Shown here: one piece after another, positions 43,801-57,326 of the stretch | Layout of the letters: each line of letters starts with the position of its first letter | Position numbering within the stretch: position 1 is the stretch's first letter | Source of the DNA: Volvox africanus | Lineage: Eukaryota > Chlorophyta > Chlorophyceae > Chlamydomonadales > Volvocaceae | NCBI GenBank assembly: GCA_030268105.1 | Contig: BSDZ01000119.1 | Location: 639,001-703,000, forward strand | DNA: 64,000 nt | Direction of reading: 5' to 3' | Notes under the pieces: model-generated | What the model was told of the DNA's origin: nothing | What the model saw: the letters and a program-made list of their open reading frames with translations, nothing else | Database searches by the model: none | Made by a program: the position numbers and the translations under genes

Positions 43801-46800
43801 GGTATGGAGGGGCCATAGCTTGAGCGCGCTGATGTCATTTACTTATTTTATTTTAGTGCAAGCAGGTGGAAAAAACGCGGTGAAAGATTTACCAGCGGCA
43901 CTTCTGGCAAAGGGACGAGCACGTCTCCATAATCACACGCCGTTTGGTGTCATTAAGTCGGAGCTAGGAGATTTCATTTGCCTTTGCTTTGTAAATGTCT
44001 TCAGAGCCGCATCGTGCGTGTGGCGCCTGTAGCGTTATGATGGCGGGCAACCCCCCGGGTCTATTACATGCGTAGTTCGGCGTACGGATTGAAGGCGTAC
44101 GATGTATTAGGCCCGAATAACCTATATTGAGCCGAGGGTGGGTTCGTCACCCCGCTATATCGCGCAGTACACAAACACGCGTCTTTAGTCTTCCGCTTTT
44201 CTTATCCGATATTGTAGTTGGATGCACTGGGCGGTTCGTTGCTAGGATGATTCGGCGGTTTGTAGCTCTGTTTGAAAAAAGACATAATAACGCTTTGGTA
44301 TTCACGTGGTTCTTCACCAACCTTCACAAAATGAATATTAGTTCTTTTGGCTCTCCACGTCGGCCACTCGCTCAACCTTCAGTAGGGCTTTTAAAAACCA
44401 AGTACTGATAGCGGAGGGACCGCCAGGCGCCATTGTTGCGCGGAGGTGATTATTTCGGTGTCCGAGGTCCCCTCCCTGTAGCTCAGGGTCTGGTCTGTGG
44501 GTTCTGAGCCCTGACCTCTTACCAAGGGTCTGGTTGGGCTGCCAGACTGGCGGCTCTCCGTCGCCGGTCAGCTGGTCCACTGGTTGGGAGCTGAAGAACC
44601 CCCGGGGTCATTTCTTTCGGATGTGTGGGATTGTACCAGTAGACACTGTGAATGTCACACGGTTGGTTGAGTTGGTTGGCGGATGAGTCAAGCTGTAGTT
44701 CGGGAAGATCCATGCCAACCCCAGCAAGAATACGAGTACCCAGCCACGATAGTCACGTTGGTCAACTAGCCTCAGTTATTTCTGAGAGTCATCATGTAGT
44801 TAATTGGTTGGTTGGTCGGTCATTCGGTTGGACGTTGCATATCATGCTGGTTGTTAAGGACCTGTGAATTCTTCTGCTCAGAAAGCTTCATATTGGGCAG
44901 TGGCAGGAATCGCGAGCGTTCTATCAGATCACACATGATTGTTATGTGTAGGATAGGGGGGTACATCACCCGTGGCCACTAACCTGGCAGTCCCTACCTT
45001 CCCCGGTGTTTCGGGGCACCCTCATCCAGTCTCCCATGCCGACTTCTCCGAAATCAGTGGTTTTCCCAGGTTCAGCACCCACCACCAGCATCCAGCGGAA
45101 TCTGCCGAATCAACTAAGGCGTCAACTCCGCTACTGGTCAGCTCGCAGGTCACTTTAATTGGGGTCAACACCGTCCATCGACATGGGGGCACCCTGCCCT
45201 TAACTTTAGGAAGGTCCCATGAATAAAGCACGGCGGTGTAATTTAGTCGCATGATGCTGATTATCAATCAATCTTATATGGTTTTTGGTTAGCACACACC
45301 TCCAGCGCAGGTGCTATTCATATTGGCGCCATTCGTGGATGAGGCGTAGGTTTTTGACTGCGGCAAATGGAGCAAATGCCAAGCTGGCTGTTGAATGTAT
45401 GTGCTATGCAGCACCGCGAGATTAGGTTGTACGGTCATCATAAGTCACCAATGTGACTTATTCATTCACACCTCATATTGACTGGTTTCTCTTCACCCGT
45501 GGATAATTCGCATGTGCGCCTGGTGGGACGGAGAGGACACGCATCACATCCCAACACACGAAAAAGCTGCTGGAGAATTGTTGGTTGACGGTTACTGTTA
45601 TTGGTAGTGTCGTGATATGTTGTACATTGAGCCCTCCTGTCCTGCATGCGACGGTGATGCCATGCATCTTCCATGCATGTGCGTGCGTGGTCCGCGCTCC
45701 CGTTTTGACTTGGGAGGTCGACAGACGGAAAGTGGTCATATGGTAGAGGTGTGTTTTGTGTTGGCTTCCTTACATCCACACAAGGCACAACACAGAACAG
45801 TAACGTAGCACAACGCATCTGTGGCCTTATTGAGCGCAAGCAATACGCGTGTTTTCCTTGTGCTCGATTTGGCCGCACCTCCGCCACCTTAAAAAGGTGC
45901 GGCATCATAGCACCGGTACCTTGCATACACCCACCCATCACCATTGCTGACACTCGCGCTCGTGTGTGCATGTGCTGTCACCGTACCTCCAATGTTGTCT
46001 GGACGGGCGGTTATGTATCTGTATTGCACTGTAACTTTATTTTCTCAGCTGTCATGAATGTTTGCTTTCAAGTCCTTGGGGATGTTCGTCAGTCGTTGGT
46101 CGTTTCCGCATCGATTTGCCCCTCACTTATTTCCATCTCCCCTCCACTCCACTTCATCCCACCCCGCCCTCAGAGTGATGTGCATTGAGGGATGGCGGCC
46201 CTGACGGAAACAGGGCCTCAGGCAGTGTGAAGGGAAGCGAGCACGCTTTCCAGCGAGTCGTGTCATAAGCGCACGCGTTTGTATTTTGCATATTCGGTGT
46301 CTATTCATTGGGCTGTCTATTTTTAGTTAACGATGGTCTGTTTCAACAGAGACTGGATGAAGGCAGTAGTAGGCCACCGCACTATGATTTCCTGTCCTCT
46401 AAAGCTCGGCGGGGAGTTTTGAACAAAGCGTATTCTACTGAGTCGGGATTGCCTCCCGACTGGTTGGGTCCATGTGCACGTCCGTGTGATGACGCGGATG
46501 TTTGGGATACGGACAGAAGGCTCGGGGGCCTCGTCTTGCCCTTGTCCTTCGTATCAATATTCCATAATCGTTGTATTGTCGTGTGCGGTTTGGATCCGGC
46601 GTACGGATTGGTATTATCTATGTATATTATTTGCTATTTTCTCCCTAAAACCCTCAAGGCCTTCTTCGGCATGATTATTGTACTGTGCGGTGAATGAAAA
46701 ATGGAGCGGTTTTTCCTGTACAGTACGAGCAAGTACAGACCGTTGGAAATCTGTAATCAGCTGTTTGGTTTGCTTTGGGGATGGTATGTGGGCGCTGCGA

Positions 46801-48664
46801 GGGGCAACAAGGATAACGCTGCGTGCGCTTTTGCATGCATGCATCACCCATCGCGCGACCACCGATCCGACCACCCCCTACCTTATATGAACAACCCTTT
46901 CCAAGGTGATAATTGTTAGGCTGTCTAATTACGAAAGCGATCGTGCATCTTTGGTCTATGATGGTGACATCTAGTGACATTTAATCGGAAGGATGCATGT
47001 ATGGTAATGTTCAAGTCGACCGGGCTCAGTATTCCCATGGGTAATATATATACATATATATGTATACATATTTATATATGTTGTCCTAGGCCAGGCTCAG
47101 GCCCAGGTGGGCGACATAGGGACGAGCACGCGATTCGTACCCCCTCGATTCAAACCGCATTTCATACTTCAGGGGGGTTCGTCCTTTTCAAAATCCTCCG
47201 AGCGACGGGGATGGTCGATGTCGCGGGCAAAGATTACGTAAATAGAAGTATAAAGGTAGCCTGACGTGTATCCGTACTGTAGGGTAGCGACAATCCTACG
47301 CGTTCGGTCGTGTCCGGCACACCGGATGGTACGGCATAGTAATGGTGTTAGGTCGGAGGTCGAGGTCGCTGGAGCTCAAGTGCCAGTTGGTGCTTACTTA
47401 GGCTATTTGCGTATACCTGAAGGTCGCCAACCGCGATGCCCTATCCTCCTTTCCCCTCCCACAGACACCCTTGGATCGATTGCACGTTTTACCGCTATCG
47501 CAACTATCAAAGGCTTCGGAGGTTTTGAACCCCTTGCAAAGAGAATGTACCTGTTTATAATGCAAGAAGCTTCTGCCGGGAACGTCCGGGAGTATGTCGA
47601 TTTCTACAAGTTGCTACGATGAGACATGAGGACACTGGACATGGGAGCTCTGCCTTACAGCACCCTGGCGTAACAGGCATGGTTGCGTCCCGTACCAAGT
47701 TAGGTCCCAGCCCCCAAGGAGAGTCCGTTTCGCCATGAATTTGTATGATCCTGTATGATGTGTAAAACGAAGCCAAACGAAGAATGCGTAATTATTACAA
47801 AACTTCTGCAAGGAACGGTAGTCGTTGGATAATGTTCCAAATCTTTCAAACTGCCGTACTGGGCGCGGTGCGACAAGGAAGTGTCCTCATGGCAAAGATC
47901 GCCTGAGGCAGCTGTATATCGGACATGCAGACGCCATATTTGCTGATGACGAAATCACGACGAACCATAGCATGGTGTGCATTCCGTTGTCTGCCACATG
48001 GAAGCAGATTGCAAACCGCTGAGACTAGCTCAAGACGCAGCGGAGAAAATGAAATAGGCCCAGAGTTAGAGAGGCGAGTACTGGCATCATAGCCCGTTTC
48101 CCCATTTCTTAGTTTAGGAGAAGTAAAGAACATGTTACCAAATGTCATAATATGCTGTATAAAGCTTTATCCATCTTAAAGAGTAAGACTGCGAGAAAGA
48201 TGCATGGGCAAAGGCGGGCAATTCCAACCGCCACTTTGCCGGTCAGGAACAGTGCTCAAAGACATCAAGCGTTATATATTTATAAAAGTTAATATTTATA
48301 CGTGGCAATTTATTCACGTAAACCAATTATAAACATTTGATTAGCTCGGGCATGAGTAATAAAGTTTGCGACGTCGTACCAGTACTATCCACTATCCTTC
48401 ATGGGTTCGGCAGATAATCACATGCGCAAACATTTGATGGTCACACACATCGAATGAAGTGTGCCAGACCTAATCTCCATAAAGTAAGAGCTGATACGCT
48501 GCGTTTGCAGCTGGTCACAACCTCCTACGCTTGCCGACCCTCCAACGATTAAGCTTGACTGCCTTACGCTTTACAATTTACTTCATTTAAATTAAATACA
48601 TTACTTAAATTTTTAATTTCAGGGATAGGTGACGGATTTCCCTACTTCCACACGCTCGGTGAAA
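40868..48664. other. Long intergenic stretch without a supported gene
   Basis: Nearly 8 kb. The longest frames (45462-45971 minus; 46308-46697 plus; 47266-47622 plus) match no family I know and lack convincing splice or domain context. A weak VDALVDSADSAG in the minus frame near 45140 recalls a decayed retropepsin but is not enough to call. An AT-rich dinucleotide run sits at about 47044-47082. GTTG-rich short repeats occur at 44650-44830. It includes the kinase 3' UTR and the cyclase promoter. Confidence 0.4.
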
Positions 48665-51600
48665 ATGGGTGAGCAAGAGGAAGCCTCGTATGAGCCTCTG
48701 TTTACACCGACGGATCGCCCGTCTCAGCAGACTGTATACATTAGTACAAGTGATTTTGCACGCAACTCTCAGCAAGGAACTAAGGTCGATGGCTCGCAAC
48801 TAGTTCGAGAAAACAGCCTCGGCAAACAAATGAGCCTTCTGCACCAAAGCAGCAGCTATTTCAAGCAGGCTACCAGTGGGCTTATGCGATGGCAGAGCCG
48901 TCGGGCTTTCTGGTCCGCTGTCGATGCGTCCGGCGTGCAACCTCAAGGAGTAGGCGTCGCCTGTGGCAACACTCGTTCGTCTATGGCATTCTGGTTCAAG
49001 GTGAGAAGATGCGCCCGTCAGTTGTGGGAGCACATTACCCTTGGGGGCAGGGCCTGGGGCTTACTAACCCCCACTCCATGGCGGTCCACATTCTCCACCC
49101 ATCCCGTTTCTCTCTTCCTCTTCCTTATCTTTCGGTAAACCCTCCATCCGCTCTGGGCACATGTATGCATTTAAGATGTGGATACATTCCTGCATCTATT
49201 TACTCGCCGACCATTGCAGTGCTGAACGGCAGTCAATCCACTGTACAATATCGAAGCCTGCAACAGGCCTCACATTGCCCTCTTCATCCGTACGATTTCA
49301 CACTGTCACCCTGAATCCACCACCACCACCTCCTCTTCCTCCCTCTCTTTCTCTTTCCTCCTCCTCCCCATCCTCCCTTCCTCCTACATGCTTTTCCACC
49401 ATGCGATAACAAAGCTACTACATACGAAATCCCACTTCTACTAACTGCTTTTATAACCCTTCCACAGCCCTCCTCCTAACTCTCATCCCCATCGCCCTCA
49501 GACTGTTTGTGCGGTTTCACGGCGCCATCCGTCAGTACTTGTGGCCCCGCTGTTGCTGCTCTGTGCCTTAATCGCGGGGGGCATCGCCGGAGTCGTCGTG
49601 GCCGCCAAGAATTCTCAACAGCTCGTGAGGGTAAGGGCATTGGGGGAAAGAGGACGTCTGCTTCGGGTCGGGGCAGAAAGAACAGGGAAGCATCGAAACA
49701 GCGGACCTGACCCAGGTCATCAGAAGCACAGGTCCATCGGCGGCAAATGGAAGCTCGCTGGACTAAGTGTGGGGCTGAAGGGATGCGTGAAGAGAAGTTG
49801 TCACATAATCTACCTGGTCTTTGTTTTGCTGTGTCCATACCGTCAGCGCTGTGGTTTGACTTTTTGTCCGTCGATGTGCGACCACAATGACCACAACCAG
49901 TTAAGTAATTTTCATTTGTCTGTTCTCATTCCATTTTGTTCAGGACGACACGGCCATATTGGCGCGGCAGGCGGCTGCCACCCTGGAGCTGACCCTGGAC
50001 ACGCAGGCGCTACAGCCAGCCGCGGCGCTGGCGTCGTTGGTGCGGGAGCAGCCGAGCGCGGCGGTGCTGGGAGGGGAGCTAGCATCGTTGATGTCCCGGT
50101 TATTGCAACAGCCGGTGAGACCCTGTTCCCGACTCGGGCTGGATTTGAAGTTGTTCGGAGTTCCCATGTAATTATTTGTTTTATCACTAAGCCAAGGGCG
50201 TACGCCGGTATAAATGCAAACGTCTACGCGGTGAAAAATATTTATATTATTTCTGGCGTACGAATTATGCTGTCTTATTCATAGCTTGTATTCGTACAAC
50301 TAGTTATCACGTACGAACAATATATCAAACGGATGAGATGGACTTGGAATTTTTCAATGGCAGCTATTGCTGGTGTTATTGCAGCAGCGTGTCTTCGTAC
50401 ACTGGCTACCCTGGAGTGCCAACCAATTAAACCCTCCAATGCACCCCTTTTCCGGCTGCCATCACCGCCACCGAATGGGCCTTACATTGAGATCTTATCT
50501 CTGATCTCTTTTTGTCCACAGACGAGTACGGGAACACCAACATCAATAACAACGCCTGTACGACAGCTTGTTTTGGCGCCATTCGGTACCGTGAACGCAA
50601 CCTACTCCCCTTTGGCTTCAGCGACTGCCCGGGGCCCCATCGGGAGCGACATGTTCATCCGGGGCACCAGCATTCTAGCTAAAGACTCGGTTGGCGCGGT
50701 GGCGTTAGCGGTTCGAAAGCAGGTGGGTAGAGCGATGGCGTGTGTATATGTACGTGCATGTTTAGGCGTATATATGTGTATATTATGATCTATATATGAT
50801 TATTATGTGTCTGAATGTGTGATGTTATATCCTGACCGTCAGAACATGCCAGCGTAGATGGCCAAACACACGACTCCAGAGTACCCCCAAACCAATTAAT
50901 TTTTTTAAGAATACCCGCGGCGAAACTTGCTGCGCAGTTGCCAGTTGCTGCAACCGTTGTAACTACCGCAGCTGCCAACGGCTCTGTAATTGTTAACGGC
51001 TTTTCCGAGATCCTGCTCGTGGTGTATCATCCCGTCTACGTGGCCGGGGTAGGGGAGGAAGAGACCTGGGGCAACAGCATTTCAGATGATTTCCTGAAGA
51101 AGATATGTGCCGATGGCGGCTGTTATCAGGCTAGGTGAGTACGGCACACACAACAACCATATGTCACAAGCAAGGCTGGAAACAACCAACAAAGAGTTCG
51201 ACCTTTGAACCGCAACTAATAAAAGTTTACAAGGTCCTGAATCACCGGTCATCCTTGAGTGTAGGTTCGCATAAATGATTGGAAGTATTGGACGTTTTTG
51301 TCGACGAGAGTACGCATCTGATTAGTCAGAAATCACAGCTGTAGCCTGGTTAGGCCCCCTGTAATATTTTGGCGGGCCGGTGCGCGGGTGGAAACCCACC
51401 GTAAACTATCAACATCTATATTCCCGCTCAATTTCATCCATTTGCAAATCCCGTGGCCCCAACGTCCGTACATCCGTAATAAATCCGTACATGCGGTGGC
51501 AGCTCCCAAACCAAGCTATGGGGCTTCACTGTCGCTATTGTGTCGCTGTCAGCGCTGGTGAGCAGTCCTGAAGCCGGACTTCAGAGCCTACTTGAGGGCG

Positions 51601-52877
51601 AGTATCAATGCAGGTACGACCTGCATGATGAAGTACGGCATATTATTGTAGATTCAACATCCTATCGACGTTTGGTGTGTTTGTGTATGTGTTAGTAGAG
51701 AGCGAGAGATGTTAGTCAGCACCGCAAAGTTGCTGGAACGTTGCATGATGTTATAATGTTTATTGTTTACCGCAAATCCACAGAGACGCCCAAACCCTAT
51801 CATCTATGACTGTCTCTGTGTATGCTTCATGTCGTACACATGACAGGTTGACCGTCATTCCCAGTGGTGCCGCTGACTGGGTCAACCTGGCGGCAAGTTT
51901 GCGGCCGCCGCAGGCTCGCCACGGTACAGCAGCCGTACGAGTACGGCTGGCAGGGCCGCGGTCGCCGTCGCTGGTAGTGTCGGCTTCGACCGAGGCGGAC
52001 CTGATCTTGGACCATGATGACGGTACGACAATGCATAGTAGAATAGTTATGTGTACGAGACTTTGTGGGATTGTAGCAATCGCGATGTGCCTATGAGGAA
52101 TCGTGCTGCTATGCACACGGCTCCATACGGCACACGAGTTGAAAGTTAAAGCGAAATGCTAAGTTAAAGCATTTAAAAAGGGAGGGTGGGGCGGACAGGC
52201 GAAAGCTCCGTCTGTGAAAGGTAGCGGGCTGCCGTACGAAACCAAAGTGCGCTGCCGGCTGGGGGCCCAGAGGACCCGCGGGTCCGTTGGATTTTCTCTG
52301 TTCTGCCCATTCCCTATTCGGTCTTCCATACCAACAGAAGCTGCCAGTGCAACAGATAGAGGCCTTATCCCGCTTTGCCTGTAGGTGCCCATTTCCTTTC
52401 CTTTTTTAGGCGGTTTCGCACCCTCCATTATGCTACCTGTATGGGCACCACACATATGCGTTTTGTTAATGTGTTCTTCTCCCCGCTGCCCCCTCCAGGC
52501 TGGAAGACCTCTTGGGAAGGTCCCATGATAGCGGTCACCATCGGCGTGTCTTTAGCGCTGTCGGGCTTCTTTTTCGCCGTGTTGTTCAACTACTGGCGGC
52601 ATTGGAGCATGTTGATGTCCATGTTGCCGGAAAAGGTGCGGCCAGTCGTGTGGGTTTCATGTGTGTGTGTGTGTACGGTGGTGTGCTTCACAAACCTTCC
52701 TCCTCGACTTGGTTGTAGGTGATTCGGGTTCTCGGTACCGGATCCAACTACTATCAGCACTTCGACTGTGTAACGGTGTTGTACGCTGATGTCGTACGAT
52801 ATACGACGGTCAAGCAGCAGGGCGATGCGGTGCCTACCTTAGAGGTAGGGTTCCCTTTATGTATGTATGTATGTATG

Positions 52878-52960
<83 letters not shown>

Positions 52961-55673
52961 ATAGGGTTTTGATTACTGCGTATCAGGAGAGGATGGGTGA
53001 ATGAGTGGATGTGACGGTGCGAGGGTCAATGGGGTTCCTTACACATCCAGGTGGTAATAGGCGGAGATAGCGCACGGCGCTGGTATCAACCTATACACAT
53101 CGCCCTCTTACATTCTGCCGTATGCCCGTACGGTTGGTTTGCAGGTGGTTAAGCTCCTCAACGACGTACATGCGATGTACGAGTCCATTATTGACAAGTA
53201 CAGTCTTGTCCGGATTAGCCGCAGTGGTACGACGCGGGGAGTCAAGTTGTGAGGGGATCAAGTCCATGGGAGGGCACATCGCCATAGGGATGAAATCCTT
53301 GAGGAATCAGATGTCTGATTGCGCTTTATTTGTCAACTTGAGAAGAGAGAGAGATGAAGCATTTCCGCTGTTATAGAATGTTTTGTTATGTCGTACACGG
53401 ACCTTGGTACAGATTATGTCCAACTTATTTAGATGAGTATTCGTGCCATGGCGTACAATCGTACGCCATCCACGGGCTCTCCCCTTCCTAAAGCCCTGCA
53501 TGTATAGATATTAACCTTTTGGTATCTTTGTCCGGATTAGCTAGCTCCTCTGTACTTCTTTCCGTACACTGTGCAGTACAGTTTCAGGGCTTTGTTCAAG
53601 GGTCTTCCCTTCTCACCTCATGCAGGAGTTTTGGTACTTGCCCACTTTGGCTTTCATCAGTAGCTTATTAAGATTATGAAAGCTTTTCCTGGGAGGGCTT
53701 TTCCTGACAATAATTGTAAGATCTTTTACGACATGCACACGCATCTACACACGTGCACACGGTGATGTGTGCCTTAACGTAATAACGTAATAACGTAATA
53801 ACCGTAACTTCCCCGCCATCAACGCCATCACCGACTTCACCCGCCTACAGGGGAGTCATTCATCTGCGTGGGCGGATGTCCCACCCCGGATGATCCCGTA
53901 TCAGTTGCGGTGAAGGTTGCTGCTTGTGCCCGAGATCTCGTACTTGCTACGTCGCGGTTTCGGGGCGCCGGCGGATTCCGCGTGCAGATCCGATTGGGGC
54001 TTCATTCGGGTGAGTGCGCGAGAGAGTGGGGAGGGAGAATGGGGGCGGACGGATGGAGGGAAGGCGAATAAACGAGACATGGTACCGTTGTAGACGCTGC
54101 TGTGAAGCATGGCTAACCGCAATCGTGGAGGTGACATGTAGCTCCATCCAAAACGCTAGGAAAGGTGAAAACGTTGGTGCGTAAACTAGGTAGCCGCCAA
54201 GGCCGCAAGTAGAAGCCGGAAATAAGGCAAGAGAATGTAATTTAAACGTGATAAAGTTTACTATTGGCCTTACAACTGGCGGCGGCGAAAAGGTACCGCG
54301 TAAACGTTGCTGTAGGGGATTAATTAGGAAGGCCAGGGGGGATGGAGAGGGGAGATAGCCTGGGTGGGTGGAAGCGGAGACATGAGAAGACAACCGCCCG
54401 CATTCCGGGGGAGAGACAGACAGAGAGACAGACACGAATTCGCCCCTCCATACCCGTTTACCTCTCCTGACCACCCGTTGAGCCATATCTTCACCCGTGT
54501 CAAATGTGATGCTTATGTGTTTCATCATGTTGCAATCGCAAATGCTTGTTCATCCTCCCCTCCCACGCTCCTCGCTCACGCTCTGACAGGACCCGCCGTG
54601 GCGGCGGTTGTTGGTTCGAAGATGCCTCGCTTCTCATTATTCGGTGAGTGCCTAAACAAGCAAGCAAGCAATGATGACGTACTGCTTGGATCTCATTTCG
54701 GTTAACTTAACTTCAGAGCAGCCATTTTTATAAGCCGCTGCGGCAAAGCATCCATCCGTAGATGGCTACGCGCAGCTTAAGGTGGATGGACGCACGGGTA
54801 CAGTACGGCACTGCCCACTACCCATATGCCTCAAACTTTAGGCCTTTGTACGTCCCCCGTCCCCCGTTTCAACGTTTGACCATTTCCCCATCATCCTTCC
54901 CATCACCCTTCCCCATCACCCACCATCCCATACACACACATACACAACCGCCTAGGCACACGTCTTGACCGGTTCATCAGGCACTGTCTCTGTTTGCCTG
55001 TCTACAGGCATCGTTACCGCCCTTGACGCTTGAGCCGTGTAATGCACGATTGGCAAATACCGTGCGAAGCTCCCTCGCTCGCCAGCAGCTCCCATCCTCA
55101 CATCCTCTCTCGAAGATATTTACCAGTGTATGGCTCCCTGTCTCCTGGAGAGGTTTTGTCGCATCCACAATCATTTACTCTCCCTCCCTCCTCCCTTCTC
55201 ACTATGTCCTCAAATACACCGAAATCCCTAAAGGCGATGTGGTGGATGTGGCATACTACATGGAGGCCACATCACGAGCCATGGCGATCCACGTTTCGGA
55301 CCAGACGTCACAGCTACTCAAGACAGCGAGTGGGTGACCCGTGGGTCGGATTTCGGGGCTGGAGGTGGAGGCTGACCCTTGTTCCCCTCTCCTCCGCTCT
55401 TCTTCCCATTCCCTTCCCTCCACTCCCCTCCACCCCCCTCCTTTACTCCCCCTCTTCCCCCCTGCAGACGACCCGCTGTTGCAGCTCACTCCCCGGGGCT
55501 GTCTAGACATCATCGGGCAGGGCAGCATGAACTCCTCCTGGCTGAAGCTGGATCAGATCCCGCAGCCGCTAGAGCCGCATCCCGACGACGCCGGGGAGGA
55601 GGCGACAGCGCGCAAGCGAGGAGGGGAAGGCAGCCAAGCAGCGCTGCTAACCATGTCACCGCCGAAGCCGTAA
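48665..55673 (+). CDS. CHASE-domain, membrane-bound class III nucleotide cyclase homologue (13 exons)
   Basis: Exons: 48665-49000, 49502-49630, 49944-50114, 50522-50722, 50938-51134, 51784-52022, 52499-52635, 52719-52844, 53145-53226, 53851-54009, 54590-54643, 55234-55329, 55468-55673. All GT-AG, phases consistent, 711 codons. Order: cytosolic N-terminus; membrane segment about 126-147 (LLLLCALIAGGIAGVVV); CHASE-like sensor about 155-420 (LAPFGTVNATYSPL...GPIGSDMF); second membrane segment about 434-457; cyclase domain about 485-640. The first metal Asp is present (VLYADVVRYT), but the second lies in GESF instead of GDxY. Purine-selecting positions are Ser (RISRSG; PRFSLFG). The transition-state Asn and Arg of DTVNxAxRM are Asp and Tyr (DVVDVAYYM). 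The fold is clear; activity is doubtful. Whether it would prefer ATP or GTP cannot be said. Confidence 0.9.
49315..49398 (+). repeat. Polypyrimidine, low-complexity tract in cyclase intron 1
   Basis: A CACCACC run followed by a long C/T-only stretch (CTCTTCCTCC type) within the intron 49001-49501. Confidence 0.6.
52861..52960 (+). repeat. Tetranucleotide microsatellite (GTAT)5(CTAT)20
   Basis: Five GTAT-type units run directly into 20 perfect CTAT units in the cyclase intron between exons 8 and 9. Confidence 0.95.
53775..53807 (+). repeat. Short tandem repeat of TAACGTAA type
   Basis: TAACGTAA units (about 8 bp) repeated three times with a degenerate fourth, inside the cyclase intron 53227-53850. 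Confidence 0.6.
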
Positions 55674-56837
55674 TTTGGAAGTACGGCCTCCGTCGGTATG
55701 CTGCGCACACCTCTTTTTTAATACATGCCAGCACAAGACTGAATATCATTTTGGGCGTCCCAACGGCATCGTGAGATTGCTCAGCTTGCCTGACATGACA
55801 TGACATGTCATGACAGCATTTTCGACTGCGTTTAGACAATGCAGGTTGTGGGTTGGTGGTTGCGGGAGAAGAGAGTTAATGCGTGCTGTTGGGTGAGTGG
55901 GGTGAAGAAGGTGAAGAATGAACAGACGTTTGTTGAGGGTTGGGGAGAGGGTAGACATGGGTGGGTGGCTAGTTGGTTGTGCACTTAGGTCTCCCGGCGG
56001 CATACGTGATGATCATGGGCTTGGGTTATGATGCTGCATTTTTATTAATATAACAAACCAGAAATATATGGATTTCTTTCCTTTCGTTATCAGCAGTGGC
56101 ATGGGTTTTTGAAAGCGCACATGCACACAAAATTGATTGAGGCTGAGAAGCACTCGGGCACACGTACTTCGCTGCTTATAAGGGGTAGAGCCGCCGCCGG
56201 TTTCCCCTTGCGTACCCCATAATGTGTAGTGCATATGAGAACTTACACTCTTGAACACGGTCCGGGGCCTGTCGAAGGGGCTGGCGATGAGCCTGCTGGA
56301 TATGGGGATGGGATGGTGGAGAACATACACGTTGTGTGCTGGCGGATTGCTCGGTAGTAGCAAGTGTAAGAGTACCGTCCTGAACCATGTAATAAATATG
56401 GTTCAGTATAAATATTCACAGGCATGGTTGATCTTCGGGCAACGGACTGACGCCCTAGCGCCCTCCCCATCGCTCGGTGATGGCAAATTCGGCAGACTAC
56501 GACGTGAATGCTTCCGCGACTTGATGCTTAGCTGCAGGACGTTTCCAACGCGACTCGTTCGTTTTGGATAAATCGAACGTTACTCTTTTTTCTCTGTTTT
56601 GCTTCTCGTGTAGTTATGTGGGATTGGTGCACATGATGTATTTTACATCTAGCTGACTGTCCCAGAATTTACGCTGCCTTGTCTTTGTACGTGATTTCGC
56701 GCCCTCTAAGATGGATTGTGAAACGACGGAACGGCTCATGTTCTTTAACTAATTAGGAAATCTTTAGATTTGTGTGCAGTTTAGTTTGCGACTGGATGGA
56801 AGCTGTGTCATATACATGGTGTCATCAGCTGACCGCG
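55674..56837. other. Intergenic 3' of the cyclase gene
   Basis: No gene recognised. A TGTAA at about 56364 could be a distant polyadenylation signal; ACATGACATGACATG-type short repeats lie near 55792-55812. Confidence 0.35.
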
Positions 56838-57326
56838 ATGGCTTCGATTGATCCGGCAAACCACAAAAGCAAACCGGAGAATGTGCTGGGAGACGATTCG
56901 TCCACTTCTCAACGTAAGCCAATTTTACAAAGTAAATTATACCGAACGAAATTCAGTTCTTAACAGTATCCACGCAGCTAGCGACAAAGCTCTTCTCTAG
57001 ATGGCTTCGATTGATCCGGCAAACCATAAAAAGCAAACCGGAGAATGAGCTGGGACAAGATTCGTCCACTTCTCATCGTAAGCCAATTCTACAAAGTAAA
57101 TTATCCCGACGAAATTCAATTTTTAACAGTATCCACGCAGCTAGCGACAACGCTCTCCTCTAGATGGCTTCGATTGATCCGGCAAACCATAAAAAGCAAA
57201 CCGGAGAACAAGCTGGGACAAGATTCCGCCACTTCTCATCGTAAGCCAATTCTACAAAGTAAATTATATACTGACGAAATTCAGTTTTTAACAAAATCCA
57301 CGCAGCTAGCGACAAAGCTCTCCTCT
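56838..57326 (+). repeat. Three tandem copies of a 163 bp repeat
   Basis: ATGGCTTCGATTGATCCGGC begins at 56838, 57001 and 57164, exactly 163 bases apart. Copies are nearly identical along their length (GTAAGCCAATT..., CCACGCAGCTAGCGACAA) with a few substitutions and small indels. The array lies between two genes, ends at about 57326 and has no clear coding function. Confidence 0.9.

Noticed and set aside
45022..45267. Possible retropepsin remnant (ALVDSADSAG)
   Set aside because: DSADSAG is not a DTG/DSG catalytic site and no further retroelement domain is found nearby.
52861..52960. CRISPR or other regular array
   Set aside because: Simple tetranucleotide microsatellite without spacers, inside an intron.
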